A stretch of DNA of 64,000 nt from Diacronema lutheri (lineage: Eukaryota > Haptophyta > Pavlovophyceae > Pavlovales > Pavlovaceae). Positions 1 to 9,572 of this stretch are shown here, piece after piece; positions within the stretch are counted from its first letter, which is position 1; the number at the start of each line of letters is the position of its first letter. The position numbers and the translations under genes were made by a program. The stretch lies in the NCBI GenBank assembly GCA_019448385.1, contig JAGTXO010000014.1:496001-560000 (forward strand). Reading direction: 5' to 3'. Under the pieces are notes generated by a model. That model was not told where the DNA came from, made no database searches, and saw only the letters and a list, made by a program, of their open reading frames with translations.

Positions 1-695
1 CGATCGCGTACGCGGCGAGTGTCCACGGCGCGCCGACGAAGCCGAGGAGGGTGCACTTGCCGTCCGTCTCTTTCCGCAGTGAGCCCAGGATCTCGCCGAT
101 GAACGCGTGCGACGACGCCGGGTCGGTCATCGGTCGGACGGTCGCTCGGATGTCGGCGAGCGAGCGCAGTGGCTTTGGGATCAGCGGGCCCTTGCCGGGC
201 AGGATGTCGAAGTCGATGCCCATGCCAGGAAGTGGCGTGAGGATGTCCGAGAACATGATCACACCGTCCACGCCGAACGCCCGCCACGGCTGCAACGACA
301 GCTCAACGGCGAGGTCTGGGAGGCGGCGCGCGGCGCCACGTGCGAGCGTGAGCCGCACGCCAGGGCGCGGCGGCGTGCGCGAGCAGTCGCAGCGCGCGCA
401 AAACGAGGCGCGGCCCACCGCCGCGCGCACCGGGCGTCTCGGAGCGCTGCCGGAACGGGTATTTGGTCGAGATGGCGCGAAAGTCCTTCATGTAGCGGCC
501 GGCTTGCCGCATCATCCAGACGGGCGTGCGCTCTGCCTTTTCGCCGCGCGCGACGCGGAGCAAAATGTCGTGGTCTGCGGCCAAGCGAGGTGTTGCGCGC
601 GCGGCGCGCGCCGCCCGCGCGAGCGAGCCCACGGGGCGGGCGCCCGCAGCCGCCGACGCCGTCACGCACCACGCCCACGCGACGACCAGCGCCAT
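1..695 (-). CDS. Uroporphyrinogen decarboxylase, 5' part (C-terminus beyond window)
   Basis: UroD decarboxylates the four acetate side chains of uroporphyrinogen III in heme and chlorophyll synthesis. Exon 1 (695-431) encodes a short Ala-rich leader, possibly a plastid or mitochondrial targeting region, then [20 protein letters not shown] and GRYMKDFR, the hallmark N-terminal UroD signature. A 115-nt intron (430-316, donor GTGCGCGC, phase 1) joins to exon 2 (315-1), which continues with [34 protein letters not shown] and [14 protein letters not shown], all UroD motifs. The spliced junction restores the family sequence SETP-D-LAVE. The gene runs off the left edge. The start codon lies 18 bp from a TATA box serving the divergent neighbour. 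Identity is very sure; targeting is inferred. Confidence 0.93.
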
Positions 696-713
696 CGTGT
701 CGCAATTAGGCCG

Positions 714-720
714 TATAAAA
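714..720 (+). promoter_or_regulatory. TATA box between divergent genes
   Basis: TATAAAA lies in the 60-bp gap between the UroD start (695, minus) and the ATG at 756 (plus). With usual TATA-to-start spacing, transcription to the right would begin near 742-750, so the ATG at 756 is favoured over the in-frame ATG at 726. Confidence 0.55.
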
Positions 721-755
721 GCAGCATGGCGCCTTTGCGGACCCACTGCTCGAGG

Positions 756-1230
756 ATGGACTGTCGGTTCCTTTTCGCAGCCGCGCTCGCGCTGCTCCCC
801 GCGCCGGTGGGCGCGGCCGCGTTGCCTCCGCGCGTGGCGGTGCGTCCAGTAGGCGTGGGCACGTATGGCGGGCTGCGTTGCATCTTCCTCGCCGAGGCTG
901 CGGCCGGGCCGCTCGCAGCCTGCGGCCGCGTCTTCCCGGCGCCGGTGAGCGAGCCGTTCTGCGCGATGCTCGAGTGCGTGTTCGACGGCCGCCGGTCGCT
1001 CGCGGGCGCGAGCAAGCTGGCCAATCGTGACGGCGGCCTGTACGACTCGTTGCCCTGGGAGTGGGGCCGCGGCGAGCGCCCAAAGGCGGACGCGTTTGCG
1101 CAGCTCGCGCTGCGGCCGAGCGCGTCGGGCGCCGCGTCGGCCTACCACCTGCTGCTCGCGGCGATCACCGAGGCGTGCTGCGCCGAGGTGCGCTGCGGGT
1201 ATATTGAGCGCGCGTCGCTGCTCGCCGACG

Positions 1231-1266
<36 letters not shown>

Positions 1267-2633
1267 GCGGCCAGCTCGTCGTCGGCGCGACACTGTCGCT
1301 ACGCGAGTCGCCCGAGCTCGTCGCGCTCTACGGCGAGCGCGTGCCGCTGCCGCGTGACGAGCCGCTGCGCATCGCCGAGGTGTACGCGAGCACAGACGAG
1401 ATGATCGGCGTGGCGATGGCCGCGGGCGTGCCCATCGAGGTTGAGCGCGACGTGTGGATGGCCGGCGCGCTCGCCGCGCGCTTCGCGCTCGACGACGGCC
1501 GCATGCGCGTCGCGGTCGAGCCGCCGGCCGCGCCGCCGCAGCCGAGCCGCGCGAGCGCCGAGCCGCCAGCGCCGTTGTGGCAGCTGAGCGCGGCCCAGTT
1601 CCGCGCGCTCAAGCCGCCGGCGCTCGCACGCGCGCTGCTCGCGAGCGGCGTGCGCGCGCTGCCTCGCCCGCGCGAGGCCACGCGCGAGCGGCTCGCGGCG
1701 CTCGCGCTGCCGCTGCTCGACGCAGCCGTGCGCAACCAGCTGCTGCTCGCGGACGCGATCGCGCGCGACGACTTTGTCGAGGCACAGCGCCTGGTTGGCG
1801 CGAAGAGCACACGCCAGCTCGTCGCAGAGGCGCTGGACGGCGCGCTCGCCGCGGAGGACTACGCGCGCGCCGAGCAGCTGCGCGTGCGGCTGGACGCGCT
1901 CACCGACGCGCTGATGGACCCGACGCAGGAGGCTGGCTCCTACGACCCGTACCTTGACCAGGACGAGTGGTACGCTGAGGCACAGCGACGAATCTACGGG
2001 CCGAAGCGCAGCAGCGCGCTCGGCGGCGGCCGCGCGCGCGCCGACGGCGCGCCGCGCCGCGCGCGCCGCCTCGTCCCGCGCGCGCGCGTGCGGATGGGCG
2101 AGCGCGGCTGGTTTGACTCGCTCGCCGACTTTGTGCTGGGCGAGCAGCTCGAGCTTGGGCCCATCGCCGACGGCGGCGAGCGCCTGCAGCCCGACGCGGC
2201 GTCGGCGATGCGCGGGCAAATAGACGAGGCGCTTTCGGCCGATGGCTTTGACGGCTTCGCACTGCGCGAGCTGCTGCTCGCCAAGTGGGGCCGCTCGTAC
2301 GACGTCGACTTTGCTCTTACGCGGTACCTTGGCAAGGCAAGCCTGTACCTCAACGTGTTCCCGTGGACCATCGACCGGGAGCCCTTCAGGCATGCGGATG
2401 AGCAGGCGTATCTCGAGCACCTACAGGCCGTCGCCGAGCTGCTAGTCAAGTGGAACCGCGTCGCGCTCGTCAAGGAGCAGATCCGCGAGACGAAGAAGGA
2501 GCCGCGAAGGGGCACGATCCCGCTCAAGACCGTGCCGCTCCGCCTCGACCTGCCGGACGAGCTCGTCGAGTCGTTCACGCAGCAAAAGGCCGAAATGGGC
2601 ATGCCTGGCGCATTCAATTCGGAATCAGGATGA
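756..2633 (+). CDS. Plastid-type DUF3067 protein with a UVR-like motif
   Basis: A 625-residue single-exon protein. The first ~20 residues ([20 protein letters not shown]) resemble a signal peptide, as expected for the bipartite leader of a complex plastid. A run of nine Asp followed by six Gly (about 1229-1270) comes from GAC/GGC repeats. Near 1855-1905 the segment [19 protein letters not shown] resembles a UVR (UvrB/C interaction) helix pair. The C-terminal ~110 residues ([48 protein letters not shown]) fit DUF3067, a family known from cyanobacteria, plants and algae and of unknown function. The N-terminal half is not recognised. Stop TGA overlaps a following ATG at 2630. Confidence 0.8.
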
Positions 2634-3300
2634 AGCCCAGCGATCCGCTAGCCTCGGCGCGCGCGGCGGGCGCGGCGGGCGCGGCGGGCGCGGCGGGCGC
2701 GACCGTGGCGCTCAAACGGCTGGCGGCGCAGCAGCCGCCGCTGCCGCCACCGCCGACATAGCCGCGCCCAGCGCCGGCGCTGGTGCTGGCGGCTCAAGGC
2801 GCGATGGCCGTGGCGCGCGCCGCCGTGGCGCCAGCCGCGGCGCTGTGGGCGGCGGCGCGAGCGGCTCGAGTTTGCCGACGCGCAGGGCCACGCCGACGGC
2901 CAAGCGCCTCCGCTGGGCGAGCGTCACAGCCGCGAGTGGTGCAGCGCCCGGTCGACCGGCTGCAGCCACACTGCGGGGCGGCTCAGCCAGCCCGAGCACG
3001 CGCGCCGCGCCGCCGGGCCCGAAGCGGGCCCGACCAAGCCGCAGCAGCGCGCGTGACGCCGCCGCCGACGCGCGCACCCGCGCGGACACGCCCACGGATG
3101 AGGTAGCGCAGCTCGGCCGCAGTGCGGCAGTCGCGCGTCCGATGCCCGCGCAGCGCGCGGCAAGCAGCACGGCGGCGGTGAGCGGCCGCCGCGCAGGGGA
3201 GGTCACAGCACGCACAGCTGAGCACGACGCTTGACGCGATCTCCAGCCTCAGCAAGGCCGCTTGTCGGCTTGCAGGCCCCGGAAAAAGCCGAAAAACCAT
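2634..3300 (+). other. Low-complexity GC-rich stretch; possible small basic ORF 2845-3234
   Basis: No family is recognisable. A (GCGGGC)n-type tract at about 2659-2700 encodes Ala-Gly repeats in one frame. An open frame at 2845-3234 (129 codons, no clear start) is Ser/Ala/Arg/Pro-rich and could be an exon of a basic protein. A minus-strand frame over 2712-3215 is also open. Base composition alone keeps several frames open here, so none is called as a gene. Confidence 0.25.
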
Positions 3301-3375
3301 GGGGTTCGGCTAGTATTTTGGCCCGCCGTAGCGTTGGCCCGCGTTCGTGTTTTTTGCGCGGGAGATGCCCTAGTC

Positions 3376-4254
3376 CATGGGCGGCTCGAGCGGGCAGCTC
3401 GGAGGCCAGCTCGGCAGTGCCGCGCGCAACAAGGCAGCCGCCAGCAAGGCCGTGCGGGTCGATACTCGTCATCAACGTCGACGGGCACGACCCCAACCTC
3501 AACAACGACGAGCTCATCGAGCTGGCGCGCAAGCACAAGGCCGTCGCACACCTCGGCAGCCCTCGGCGGCATGGGCACGCAGCAGTGCGACCGGCCCAAG
3601 CATCACGGGGGGCCGATCGCGTGCTTCAAGGCGGTGGCGCGCGGCAAGCTGCAGCAGCAGTTCTTCTCCGCCGTCCGGGACAAGAAAGTGGAGAGCAAGA
3701 TCAGCACGTGCGAGGTCCTGAAGATCTGCGAGGTGGCGTGGGCCGAGGCGTTCAAGCCGCACAAGATGGAGAAGCTCAACGCCGACGTGGGCTACTTCAA
3801 GGACGCCGAGGACTACCTGCAGTGGGACCTCACTCGCCTGCTCCCGACACCGCCGGGCGCGGCGGACGTGGCCGCCACGAGCAGCGCGGCCGCGTGCACG
3901 CAGGCAGCCGCGCCTGCAAGTGCGCTGGCGACTGACCCCGCTGCGGCTGAACCCGTTGCGCTCGCACTCGCCGCGCCTAGCGCCGCGCCGGCGCCGCCAG
4001 CCTCGGCCTGCGCAGCTGACGCCGCCTCGCGCGTGCCTGGCCCCGCGCCTGTCCTCTCGCACTTTGACGGACGGGGCGCGGTGCACGATGATCAGCGTGC
4101 GACCCAGCTTGCTATCGAAGAGGCCAGGCGCGACGTGGATAAGATCTTCGCGCTCAACCGTGTGCTCAACGACGTGCAGCAGCCAGCGGTGCCGCGGCCG
4201 ACGGAGGCCATCGTCCGCACCAAGGCCGTGCGCGCCAACAATATGTACGGCTGA
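3376..4254 (+). pseudogene. DDE (pogo/Tc1-type) transposase remnant, HTH part deleted
   Basis: The N-terminus starts MGGSSGQLGGQLGSAARNKA (3377), parallel to MGGTSGRFGGVLSGAARAKA in copy 2. It then jumps straight to ILVINVDGHDPNLNNDELIE (about 3462-3530), the DDE-1 type 'DG-H' strand and helix carrying the second catalytic Asp. After a frame change near 3560 come GTQQCDRPKHHGGPIACFKA and ISTCEVLKICEVAWAEAF, typical of the third-motif region of pogo-like transposases. Compared with copy 2, the central coiled-coil and HTH/CENP-B-like region are missing. With the frame change and the deletion it is non-autonomous. The frame ends at TGA 4252-4254 after NNMYG. Confidence 0.65.
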
Positions 4255-4731
4255 ATCGTCGGCTCCGACGAGTTCACGGCCGCGAGGGCGACGGTGGCGG
4301 GCGCTGCGATCAGCAACACCGCCAAGAAGGCGGCCACCGCGGCCAAGTTCTTGGCCAAGCACCGCGAGGCCATGCTGGCGGCGGAGGCCGATCTCGAGGC
4401 AGCCGGCGGCGACCTGACCAAGCTGACCAACGCTGCGCTAAAGGCGCTCGTCACCTCGCGCACCGGGCGCATCTCCAAGGCCAAGGTCAAGAACGAGGGC
4501 GAGTTGCCCGCCGAGGTGATTGCGGCTCTGGGCGCGAGCAACACGACAATCATGCCCGAGGTGGTGTCGCCCGCGCTCGCCGGAATCGGCAGCTCTGTCG
4601 TCGCGCGCTGCTGCCCGTCGTGCGACATGATGCTTGTCGCGGGTCTGCCTGCGCCCGACGAGAATGGCCACATCTGGTGCGACGAGTGCGGAGGGGCCCT
4701 CAGCGGCGATGAGTCCGCGCCTGAAATCTGA
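4255..4731 (+). CDS. Transposon ORF2: Ala/Lys-rich helical protein with zinc ribbon
   Basis: Directly after the in-frame TGA at 4252-4254 the same frame stays open to 4731: IVGSDEFTAARATVAGAAIS, AAKFLAKHREAMLAAEADLE, then a C-terminal zinc ribbon CCPSCDMML...WCDECGG (two CxxC pairs at about 4612-4690). The matching frame in copy 2 (minus, 10726-10262) is conserved at the protein level, including the ribbon, although one Cys pair is altered to CECG. There is no good ATG near the TGA (first ATG 4372), so this is either a separate short ORF or the C-terminus of the transposase read through or spliced past the stop. Function unknown. Confidence 0.5.
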   Translation: MVGSDEFTAARATVAGAAISNTAKKAATAAKFLAKHREAMLAAEADLEAAGGDLTKLTNAALKALVTSRTGRISKAKVKNEGELPAEVIAALGASNTTIMPEVVSPALAGIGSSVVARCCPSCDMMLVAGLPAPDENGHIWCDECGGALSGDESAPEI

Positions 4732-5406
4732 TTCTGGCTGCAGCAGCATGCGGCCGCAACCGCGCCCGCGGCCACGGGCACCTGCCGCCAGCCGCCTGCC
4801 GCTGAGTGCCGGCCGGCTGCGCATGAGCGGTTGCGCGGCATACTAGCGGCTCATTGGTGGTCGAGTCGTGGTCCTTGAGCACTCTATGTTCGCTCTGTGT
4901 GGACTCGGCGAGGAGCCACGCGCAAGCAGCGCGTTCACGACTTCACGTGCGCCGCGTGACAGTGTCCACGCTCGACCACCACCACGACGGTGCGCGCGCG
5001 GCTGCGCGTGGCAGGCGCATCTTGCGTGGCCTCCGAGCGGTTCATTGGTGGTCGAGATGCCGCCCTTGAGCGCTCTGCATGAAGCTGGGAAGAGGAGCGC
5101 GCTCAGCGCGCGCCATGCGCGCGCCCGGTCAGTGTTGGCCCAGAGGAGATTTTTTGGGTCAGTTTTGGCGCGCTGTCGCGGAGCGAGGTGAGCTCGGTGG
5201 CCGAGTTCGCCAGCGGCAAAGTTAGCGAGACGGACGTGCCCAAGCCGTTGCCGAAAGCGCGAGGTCTCACGCCCAGCCGGACGGGCGTCAGCCATGCTGG
5301 CGTTGCGACTGGTTTTGGCGGTTATCGTGGGCCAATACTAGCCGAACCCCCCAATATGGGTATCGGCCCCCCCCTTGCCATCGCCCTTCCGCGGTCCAGG
5401 ATCAGT

Positions 5407-6101
5407 ATGGCCGCCTCGGGACGAGAGTTGGGCGAGGCGTGTCTCTTCGTGTGCTGTGGGGGCACAATTGACAAGGATTGTGCGCGCGGCGCGGTCGGCC
5501 CCACGTATCAGCACCATGGGCCTCTGCATGCAATGCCGTGCGCCTTTGCACGCCGCTGGCTTGCGCGGGTTCGCGGTTGCCGCACGCAGCTCAGCGTAGT
5601 TCTCCCGCGCTGCCCCGTTGCGTAGACCCGCGCAGTACAGGTGGCTACGCGTTTGAGTTTGGGGACGTCCCGGCCGTGGAACGCATTCTGAAGAGAGTCA
5701 TCCCGCACGGCTGGGGCTGGGATCACGAGGTGCGCGTCCTCTTCCAAAAAGACTCGCTCGACATGACCGACGCTGACCGCGCGGCGCTCGTTGACGTGCT
5801 GCGCGAGACGTCGCACGCACAGGTCGTCGTGACGCACGGCACGGACACGATGATTGCGACTGCGCGCGCGATGGACGCGCCGGCCAGGCAGCTCGCCAAA
5901 GTGGTGGTCGTAACGGGCGCGATGCGCCCAGAGCGCTTCACCAACAGCGACGCGCACTTCAACCTCGGCTGCGCCGTCGGGAGCCTCGGGCTCCTCGCGC
6001 CTGGCGCGTACGTGAGTATGGGTGGGCGCGTGCATCCTTGCCATCAGGTCGCGCGCGACGGCGACGGCAAGTTCGTCCGCGCAGATGTTCGCACTGAGTG
6101 A
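5407..6101 (+). CDS. Short L-asparaginase-like protein (N-terminal catalytic domain only)
   Basis: The asparaginase/glutaminase N-domain hydrolyses Asn to Asp plus ammonia in full-length enzymes. Exon 1 (start ATG 5407, or in-frame 5356) ends GEACLFVCCGGTIDKD; a 161-nt intron (5480-5640, phase 1) leads to exon 2, GGYAFEFGDVPAVERIL. The catalytic signatures are present: GGTI with the nucleophilic Thr, VVTHGTDTM with the second Thr-Asp pair, and TGAMRPERFTNSDAHFNLG. The protein ends at about 177-194 residues, roughly half a classical asparaginase, with a normal stop; bacterial single-domain relatives of this length exist. Its first exon starts within 6-57 bp of the transposon's right terminus, so the 5' UTR and promoter may be supplied by the element. 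Confidence 0.82.
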
Positions 6102-6136
6102 GGCGGAGTGCCCGCCGATCTACAACGGACAGCCCG

Positions 6137-7147
6137 TCATTGCGCGCCGTCATCCACGTCGCGCATGAGCACCATCGGGTCGCGGATCGTCCGTCGTTGC
6201 CGCACGGGCTGCCCGGCGGCCACGCGATGCGCTTTGTGCGCCATCGAGCCCAGCACGTCGGCCGTTGTGAGGCTTCGGTCGACGATGAGCGCAGGATCGC
6301 GCGCAGGCGGCGTGAGCGCGGCGGCGCGGCTGAGCGTCGCGTGCGTGGCGCCAACCGGCGTGCCCGAGTGGAAGAAGGAGCGCGCGGAGGCCATCTGGTC
6401 CGCAAACGCCTCCGAGCGGCTCGGCGCGAGCGCGGCCGCCCGCTCGGCTCGCAGCGTTGCGCGCTGGACTTGCGGGTGAACGAGGTCGCTCGAGCGCGAG
6501 AGCACGAGCGTCATGCCGGGCCCAATGTGCGCCTCAAGCGGCGCTCGTCGCGCCGCGGGCGCTGGGGGCCGCCGCGGCTGCTCCTGCGCGAGGCGCGGTC
6601 CCGGCGTGGCGGTCGAGGCGACCACGTCGCCACTGCGCGCGCGCCCCCAGTCGTACGCGGGCTCGAGCGGGTTGAGCTGGCGGCGGGAAAGTGTGCCCTC
6701 AGCCATGCGCACGCCCGTGAGCGCCTGCGTGCCGGCGATGTCGCCCACGTAGTTCGTCCTGCGGAAATGCCGCCGCTCACGCGCAGCTGGCCGCCGCGCG
6801 AGGTCTGCGTTGCTCGCGCTCAGCAATTTTTCGAGCTCGGAGCGCGCCGCCGGCCGGCGCCGCTCAGCCTCGAGCTCGCGCTTGCGCTCGGCATCGGCCG
6901 CGAGCGCCTCGGCGTGCTCTCGCGCGCCCATCGTCGGCCGCTCGAGCGGCTGGTAGATTGGGTTGGCAGGGTTGGTCACTTCGGCGCGTGAGCGCGGCTT
7001 GATGCGCTTGCGCGTGCCCGCCTGCGCGCCCTCAATGTCGCGCGCGTAGAATGACACGTTCACCGTCCTGCGCGCCATCCGGGCGCCAAACTCCACGTGT
7101 GCGGCGTGCGACATGTACCGCCCAGGTTCCTCGAGCGGGATCTCCAT
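6137..7147 (-). CDS. DI-G-A/NPxxPxY repeat protein, possibly ciliary
   Basis: A 336-residue open frame without introns if the ATG at 7147 is used; an inner Met at 7079 (MARRTVNVSFYARDIEGAQA) is an alternative. Two repeats are visible: FYARDIEGAQAGTRKR followed by NPANPIYQPLERP, and NYVGDIAGTQALTGVR followed by LNPLEPAYDWG. This 'DI-G-(A/T)-x, then N-P-x-x-P-x-Y' pattern recurs in protist proteins that I associate with cilia or cytoskeleton; that is a recollection, not a search. A charged helix (HAEALAADAERKRELEAERR) lies between the repeats. The upstream end is head-to-head with the LIM gene and the start codons nearly overlap. No catalytic motifs seen. Confidence 0.6.
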   Translation of the reverse strand: MEIPLEEPGRYMSHAAHVEFGARMARRTVNVSFYARDIEGAQAGTRKRIKPRSRAEVTNPANPIYQPLERPTMGAREHAEALAADAERKRELEAERRRPAARSELEKLLSASNADLARRPAARERRHFRRTNYVGDIAGTQALTGVRMAEGTLSRRQLNPLEPAYDWGRARSGDVVASTATPGPRLAQEQPRRPPAPAARRAPLEAHIGPGMTLVLSRSSDLVHPQVQRATLRAERAAALAPSRSEAFADQMASARSFFHSGTPVGATHATLSRAAALTPPARDPALIVDRSLTTADVLGSMAHKAHRVAAGQPVRQRRTIRDPMVLMRDVDDGAQ

Positions 7148-7202
7148 GGCCCCGCACGCGAAACGACTGCTCGTGCTCTTCACTGGTGCAGGGGCGCGCA
7201 GC

Positions 7203-8534
7203 ATGGCGTCGGGCCGACCCCCGCCGCTCGAGCGGTGCGCAAAGTGCGGGCTGGAGACGTACGGCGCGAGCGTGGTGCACGCCGAGGGCCGGCGTTTCCA
7301 CGAACACTGCTTTCGTTGCGAGCGCTGCGAGTCGCCGTTCGCCGACGGCACCTTTCACCCGGTCGGTGGGCAGCTGCTGTGCGCCGATTGCCGCGACGCG
7401 CACATCGGCCCGTGGTGCGAAAAGTGCGGCGGATCACTCGCGGCGAAGGAGCGCCTGATCGCGCAGAACAAGGTGTGGCACCCCGCTTGCTTTTGCTGCT
7501 CCTCGTGCGGCCAGCAGATCGACGCCACCTACCGCGAGCATGGCGGCGACGCGATGTGCGAGCGCTGCTACGACGACCGACTCGCGACGCGCTGCGCCGG
7601 CTGCCGCAAGGTGGTGGCCGACGACAGTGGCATCATCGCCGAGGGCGAGGCGTGGCATGCGGCCTGCTTTGTCTGCGTCGCGTGCGGACTGCAGCTCGTC
7701 GACCCGGCCGCCGAGCGCGCGCGCACCCCGGACGATGGCGCGCCGGCGGACGCGGGCGGCGATCCGGCGTCCTCGTCCCGCGCGCCCGGCGCAGGCGAAG
7801 AGGGCTGCGACTACTACGTGCTCGGCGGCAAGCCGTTCTGCCGCGCGCACTACCTCGACCAGTGCATGCCCCTCTGCGCCGCGTGCCTCCAGCCCGCGGA
7901 TGCGGAGCCAATCGCGGCGCTCGGCGCCGTGTACCACCGCGCGTGCCTCGTCTGCGCGCACTGCCGCGTCGCGGTCGGCGGCAGCGCGTTCATCGACCAC
8001 GACGGGAGCCCGTACTGCCAGGCGGATTACTACGCGCTCTTCGGCGGCCGCGCGACCGACCGCCGCGCGCCGCCCGAGCGCAGCCACGCGTTCCTGCTGC
8101 GCTTGCGAACAGACGCGCTCCGGACATTCAGCGGCCGGCACGCCGAGCTGTGGCACGAGGTGCGGCGCGAGCTGCGCGAGGAGGGCGTGCGCAACGCGCA
8201 GGCGCATGTCTTCGCCGACGGCACGCTGCTCTTCACGCTCGCGCTCGACGAGGCGCGTGACGTGCAGGCTGCGCTCACTGCCATTTTTGAAAAGAGCGCC
8301 GCGTGCGGCGAGTGGGCGCAGCTGCTGCGCTCGCACGCGCCGCATGAGCTCGCCGAGAGGCACTGGCTCTTCGAGGCGGCGGCCGACCCGCTCGAGCTGG
8401 CAAGCGGCGCCGCGCCCAGGCCCGAGGAGGTGGACGCGCCGATGAAGCGCAGCGCGGCTCACCAGCGCATGCGCCCGTCGGCGTCCGCGCCCGTCGGCTC
8501 GCTGCCGTTCGCGCCGGTCGGGGCCGCGAGGTGA
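7203..8534 (+). CDS. Four-LIM-domain protein with L-rhamnose mutarotase-like C-terminus
   Basis: 443 residues, single exon, start chosen at MASGRPPPLERCAKCG (7203). Four LIM zinc-binding modules follow each other: about residues 12-66 (CAKC...HEHCFRCERC...CADC), 71-123 (CEKC...HPACFCCSSC...CERC), 130-217 (CAGC...HAACFVCVAC, with a long Ser/Ala/Asp insert before FCRAHY) and 223-275 (CAAC...HRACLVCAHC...YCQADY). LIM domains mediate protein-protein contacts, often at the actin cytoskeleton. Residues ~288-375 (HAFLLRLRTDALRTFSGRHA, ELWHEVRRELREEGV, GTLLFTLALDE) match the RhaM/DUF718 dimeric ferredoxin-like fold, which in bacteria interconverts L-rhamnose anomers. The fusion is unusual; whether the tail binds sugar is unknown. 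Confidence 0.85.
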   Translation: MASGRPPPLERCAKCGLETYGASVVHAEGRRFHEHCFRCERCESPFADGTFHPVGGQLLCADCRDAHIGPWCEKCGGSLAAKERLIAQNKVWHPACFCCSSCGQQIDATYREHGGDAMCERCYDDRLATRCAGCRKVVADDSGIIAEGEAWHAACFVCVACGLQLVDPAAERARTPDDGAPADAGGDPASSSRAPGAGEEGCDYYVLGGKPFCRAHYLDQCMPLCAACLQPADAEPIAALGAVYHRACLVCAHCRVAVGGSAFIDHDGSPYCQADYYALFGGRATDRRAPPERSHAFLLRLRTDALRTFSGRHAELWHEVRRELREEGVRNAQAHVFADGTLLFTLALDEARDVQAALTAIFEKSAACGEWAQLLRSHAPHELAERHWLFEAAADPLELASGAAPRPEEVDAPMKRSAAHQRMRPSASAPVGSLPFAPVGAAR

Positions 8535-8682
8535 CGCTAGGGCAAGGATGCGTTCAGGTCCGTCAGCCCCGACTCTGCTCTAGGAATCGAAAAAACAAAA
8601 GCATCCCGGAAGCGGTGGCCGGGAGGCAGAGGTCACAGAGATGTGCGCGCGCACAGTTGCCTCACAAGCGTGCATTGCTTGG

Positions 8683-9522
8683 TCACTTGCGCAGCCGTAA
8701 AGCCGCGACAACGGACGTCGCGCCGACGATCGCGCCGAGCACAAAGGCTCCGTGCGGGCCGAGCTCGCCATGCCACGCCCCGGCGGCGTGCGCGCCGCGT
8801 CGGCCAGGCCCACGCTCAAGCCGCACGCGGCACAGCCGCGCGCGGAGGCGATCGAAGAGCGAGGTGGCGGGTTCGGAGTACGTGAAGCCGGCCTTGGGCA
8901 CAAGCGTGGGCTTGAGCGTCTCGCCGTGCACCCGCACCGGCCTGAGCAGCGGCGCATCGCCGTCGCCGAGCTGCGCGATCGAAGGGAGGCCGTCGATCGA
9001 GTAAGCGTTCTTGGTGCGCACGTACGTGCGCATCCCGTCGACGCCGGCCTGCGCCGCCTTCTCGAAAAGGATGGTGCGGTCGCGCACGAACGAGAGTACC
9101 GGAAGCGAATAGCCGCACGACGACTGTACCCGCTCGAGGTGGAGGACGTAGACGCAGCGGAAGCCCGGATCGGAGGTGATCGCGCTCGGGAGCGCGGCGA
9201 GCAGCGCGGCAGGCGCTTCGGCGGGCAGCGCGATGCGCGCGCAGCCGTACAAGCGGAGGATGCACGGCGGGCCCTCCTCAATGTTGCACAGCATGATCGT
9301 CATCCGCCCATTCTGCAGCACGTGCGCCGCCGTCTCCGCGCCGCTGCCAGCGAGGTCTCCAAACGCGACCGTCCGGCTGTCGACGACGGCAAGCGGGCCC
9401 GAGCGCGGCGAGACGTTGATGTGATGCGCCGCGTCAAGCGGCGCGCTCCCCACAAAGTAGAGCCGCTGCCTTGCGATGAACTCAACGTGCTTGGGTTCGA
9501 GCGCCTCGAACGCAAGGCCCAT
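8683..9522 (-). CDS. Pyridoxamine 5'-phosphate oxidase-family (FMN-binding split-barrel) protein
   Basis: 279 residues. The N-terminal ~150 residues carry the PPOX-like pattern FIARQRLYFVGSAPLDAAHH, INVSPRSGPLAVVDSRTVAF, GDLAGSGAETAAHVLQNGR and MTIMLCNIEEGPPCILRLYG, typical of the subgroup of FMN-binding proteins of unknown substrate rather than true PdxH. The end of the protein has a hydrophobic stretch (GAFVLGAIVGATSVVAAL) followed by RLRK, a likely tail anchor. Part of its 5' coding sequence is duplicated just upstream at 9573-9650, next to transposon copy 2. The start at 9522 (MGLAFEALEPKH) is the first Met of the conserved segment. Confidence 0.85.
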   Translation of the reverse strand: MGLAFEALEPKHVEFIARQRLYFVGSAPLDAAHHINVSPRSGPLAVVDSRTVAFGDLAGSGAETAAHVLQNGRMTIMLCNIEEGPPCILRLYGCARIALPAEAPAALLAALPSAITSDPGFRCVYVLHLERVQSSCGYSLPVLSFVRDRTILFEKAAQAGVDGMRTYVRTKNAYSIDGLPSIAQLGDGDAPLLRPVRVHGETLKPTLVPKAGFTYSEPATSLFDRLRARLCRVRLERGPGRRGAHAAGAWHGELGPHGAFVLGAIVGATSVVAALRLRK

Positions 9523-9572
9523 GCTACAAGTCCTTGGAACCGTCGAGGCGGCCTAGCGGCGCCCGCCCCCGC

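Larger units (their letters stand above)
3301..5350 (+). mobile_element. Pogo/Tc1-like DNA transposon copy 1 (internally deleted)
   Basis: A ~2.05-kb element bounded by inverted termini: the left end GGGGTTCGGCTAGTATT(TT)GGCCC (3301 on) matches the inverted right end around 5330-5350 (GGGCCAATACTAGCCGAACCCC). It contains the C-terminal half of a DDE transposase and a downstream zinc-ribbon ORF. A second copy lies inverted at 9690-11745 and shares subterminal sequence: 5187-5345 here matches 9690-9870 there. Target-site duplications could not be settled, because the sequence flanking the TA is itself part of the inverted terminus. The right end is within a few bases of the asparaginase-like gene. 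Confidence 0.8.

Noticed and set aside
303-1148. Long minus frame extending UroD upstream past 695
   Set aside because: Residues before Met 695 are antisense to the DUF3067 gene and have no homology; TATA at 714 lies between.
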